Shown piece by piece: positions 62,654-64,000 of a DNA stretch of 64,000 bases (positions are counted from its first letter, which is position 1; the number at the start of each line of letters is the position of its first letter). The translations under genes were made by a program, and so were the position numbers. Below the pieces are notes generated by a model. The model was not told where the DNA came from and made no database searches. It saw only the letters and a list, made by a program, of their open reading frames with translations. Source of the stretch: Anticarsia gemmatalis (Eukaryota > Arthropoda > Insecta > Lepidoptera > Erebidae); NCBI RefSeq assembly GCF_050436995.1, contig NC_134754.1:5759001-5823000 (forward strand). Reading direction: 5' to 3'.

Positions 62654-64000
62654 TAAATAAAAATAAAGAAGCAAAATACTGACTCCTTTTAGAGCCGCTT
62701 ACATATGTAAGTGTAGGCTTATATTAGACATTGAAACCGGATTCTAAAGTCTTCGTAATGTACGTAGTTACCTAATTAAGATAACAAGCGCAATCTTTAC
62801 TCTCTACTGCATTTAAATCACTATGTGATTATTTCACTTCGTACGTGGTGGCCGATACGTGAGTGAAAGAAAAAAGACTAAAATGGTTAGAGGAACTTTC
62901 TGACTAGATCATTCGTGTAGATATTTTTTGATTAGTTTATAGTTTACTGTAAGTTCTTGTTTTGTTTTATTTGTTAAACCGTTGTTATGTATGTATTTTT
63001 AATTTTTTAATTTATTATTTAAAAGTTAATGATCTTGTTAATTCTTCGAAACATTGAGCACTTTTACAAAAAATATTGTTACTTAGTTTTACTTAGTCTG
63101 TACAGTATCGCTTGTCCCATATTTGTTATAATTCATTCCCCTCCTGTAGTGATATTTGTTCCTACGCTCTCCCTTCCTGTAGCAATAACTAAATGTAAAT
63201 ATTCATCTCAACATGTATGGCCTCTTCAGTTCAACTGAACCAGAAGTTCGTTAATCCGTCGAGGTTACATACAAAGGAAACTGCGGTGAGCCTGAAAATT
63301 AAGTTGGTTCGCTCTATTGCCTTTAAATTAAACCACGACCATACTGAAACTGTACTTATTACGACAGACGCCAGAGGTTACCTTTGAACTTTTTGAGAGA
63401 TTTATGTTGAATGTGTTTGAACTTTATCGAATGTGAAATGTTTGATTCGTTTTGTATTTGGGCATTCTGAACTATTTTGCTACCGTGTTACAAAGGTTAC
63501 GCTTTACGCATAGTTTCTCCTACCGTGCATACCTTTTGCGTTTTGTTAAATGTATCAGCTTTAATTATTTATGTAACACAAAATTACAAAATGTTGAAAC
63601 CTTCGTCACTAAGAATTGCGAACACAAAACATATTTACGTCTTTAACCACAACACTATCAGCACTATTCACCGCCAAGATGGATATAATGATTTAACAGC
63701 TATAACCGTCATAAAGATAGTTTATAATTAATTGGATGTGTACAAAAGATGCTATTGCCTTCCGTGCGAAAGGTATCTTAACTCACGACTATCAGTATAG
63801 CGGGCGGTCCCGGCGTCGTGTCTTGTAACAGTAATTCAGAGGTGATTTTTCCTCGCCGCTTCCGCACCTCTCAAAGAGCCAACGAGGCCACGAGACGGTG
63901 ATAATAATATTCAGGACCCTCTCTCAAATTGCTCGGACGTGTGCCTGATTTCGACGAAAATTGCCGCCTTGTAAAATTGGAGCTTTAACCGTTGACCTTT
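62654..64000. other. Right end, nothing recognised until a GC-richer spot at 63800-63970
   Basis: AT-rich with frames of 60-84 codons lacking motifs. The final 200 bases are somewhat richer in GC (CGGGCGGTCCCGGCGTCG near 63801), which may mark another regulatory element or an exon continuing outside the window. Confidence 0.4.

Noticed and set aside
1..64000. CRISPR arrays, bacterial operons, phage or viral genes
   Set aside because: No regularly spaced repeats, ribosome-binding-site-led gene runs or viral domains were seen. The spliced eukaryotic gene and Helitron place the DNA in an insect nucleus.

Overview
The window reads as insect nuclear DNA, most likely from a moth or butterfly. It is AT-rich, has widely spaced spliced exons, and carries a Helitron and a tRNA-derived SINE of kinds common in Lepidoptera. 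No bacterial operon, ribosome-binding site, CRISPR array or plasmid feature is visible. The species cannot be named from the sequence alone.

Layout. (1) 990-1733, minus strand: an intact single-exon gene for a 247-residue protein with a signal peptide, a coiled-coil segment, a Gly/Tyr/His-rich spacer, a second hydrophobic helix and a basic aromatic tail. A TATA box and initiator sit at ideal spacing upstream. (2) 1793-6766: intergenic DNA with a divergent pair of CTCF-like motifs at 2443-2533. (3) 6767-16938, minus strand: the last six coding exons of lysine-specific histone demethylase 1 (LSD1/KDM1A, Drosophila Su(var)3-3). They join in one frame through consensus GT-AG introns and encode about 285 residues, the C-terminal part of the amine-oxidase domain. 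(4) 11958-13849: a Helitron inside the largest LSD1 intron. Both ends are intact (TC start, CTAG end, subterminal hairpin, A/T insertion site), but the helicase remnant is broken. (5) 16939-64000: about 47 kb with no coding exon I can recognise. The N-terminal LSD1 exons (SWIRM, FAD-binding, Tower) were not found there. This stretch holds a SINE (58.5 kb), an LTR-like promoter/polyA module (42.2 kb), a convincing TATA-plus-initiator core promoter on the plus strand (60.7 kb), several GC-rich islands and a few hairpins. Recognisable transposons are sparse.

How it fits together. LSD1 is a nuclear flavoenzyme that removes methyl groups from histone H3 lysine 4, and the exons here carry its catalytic lysine and FAD-contact residues. 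The gene at 990-1733 lies downstream of LSD1 on the same strand and looks like an independent secretory-pathway gene. The long right-hand part is either a giant 5' intron of LSD1 plus regulatory DNA, or an intergenic region next to another gene. No new defence or mobile system was identified.
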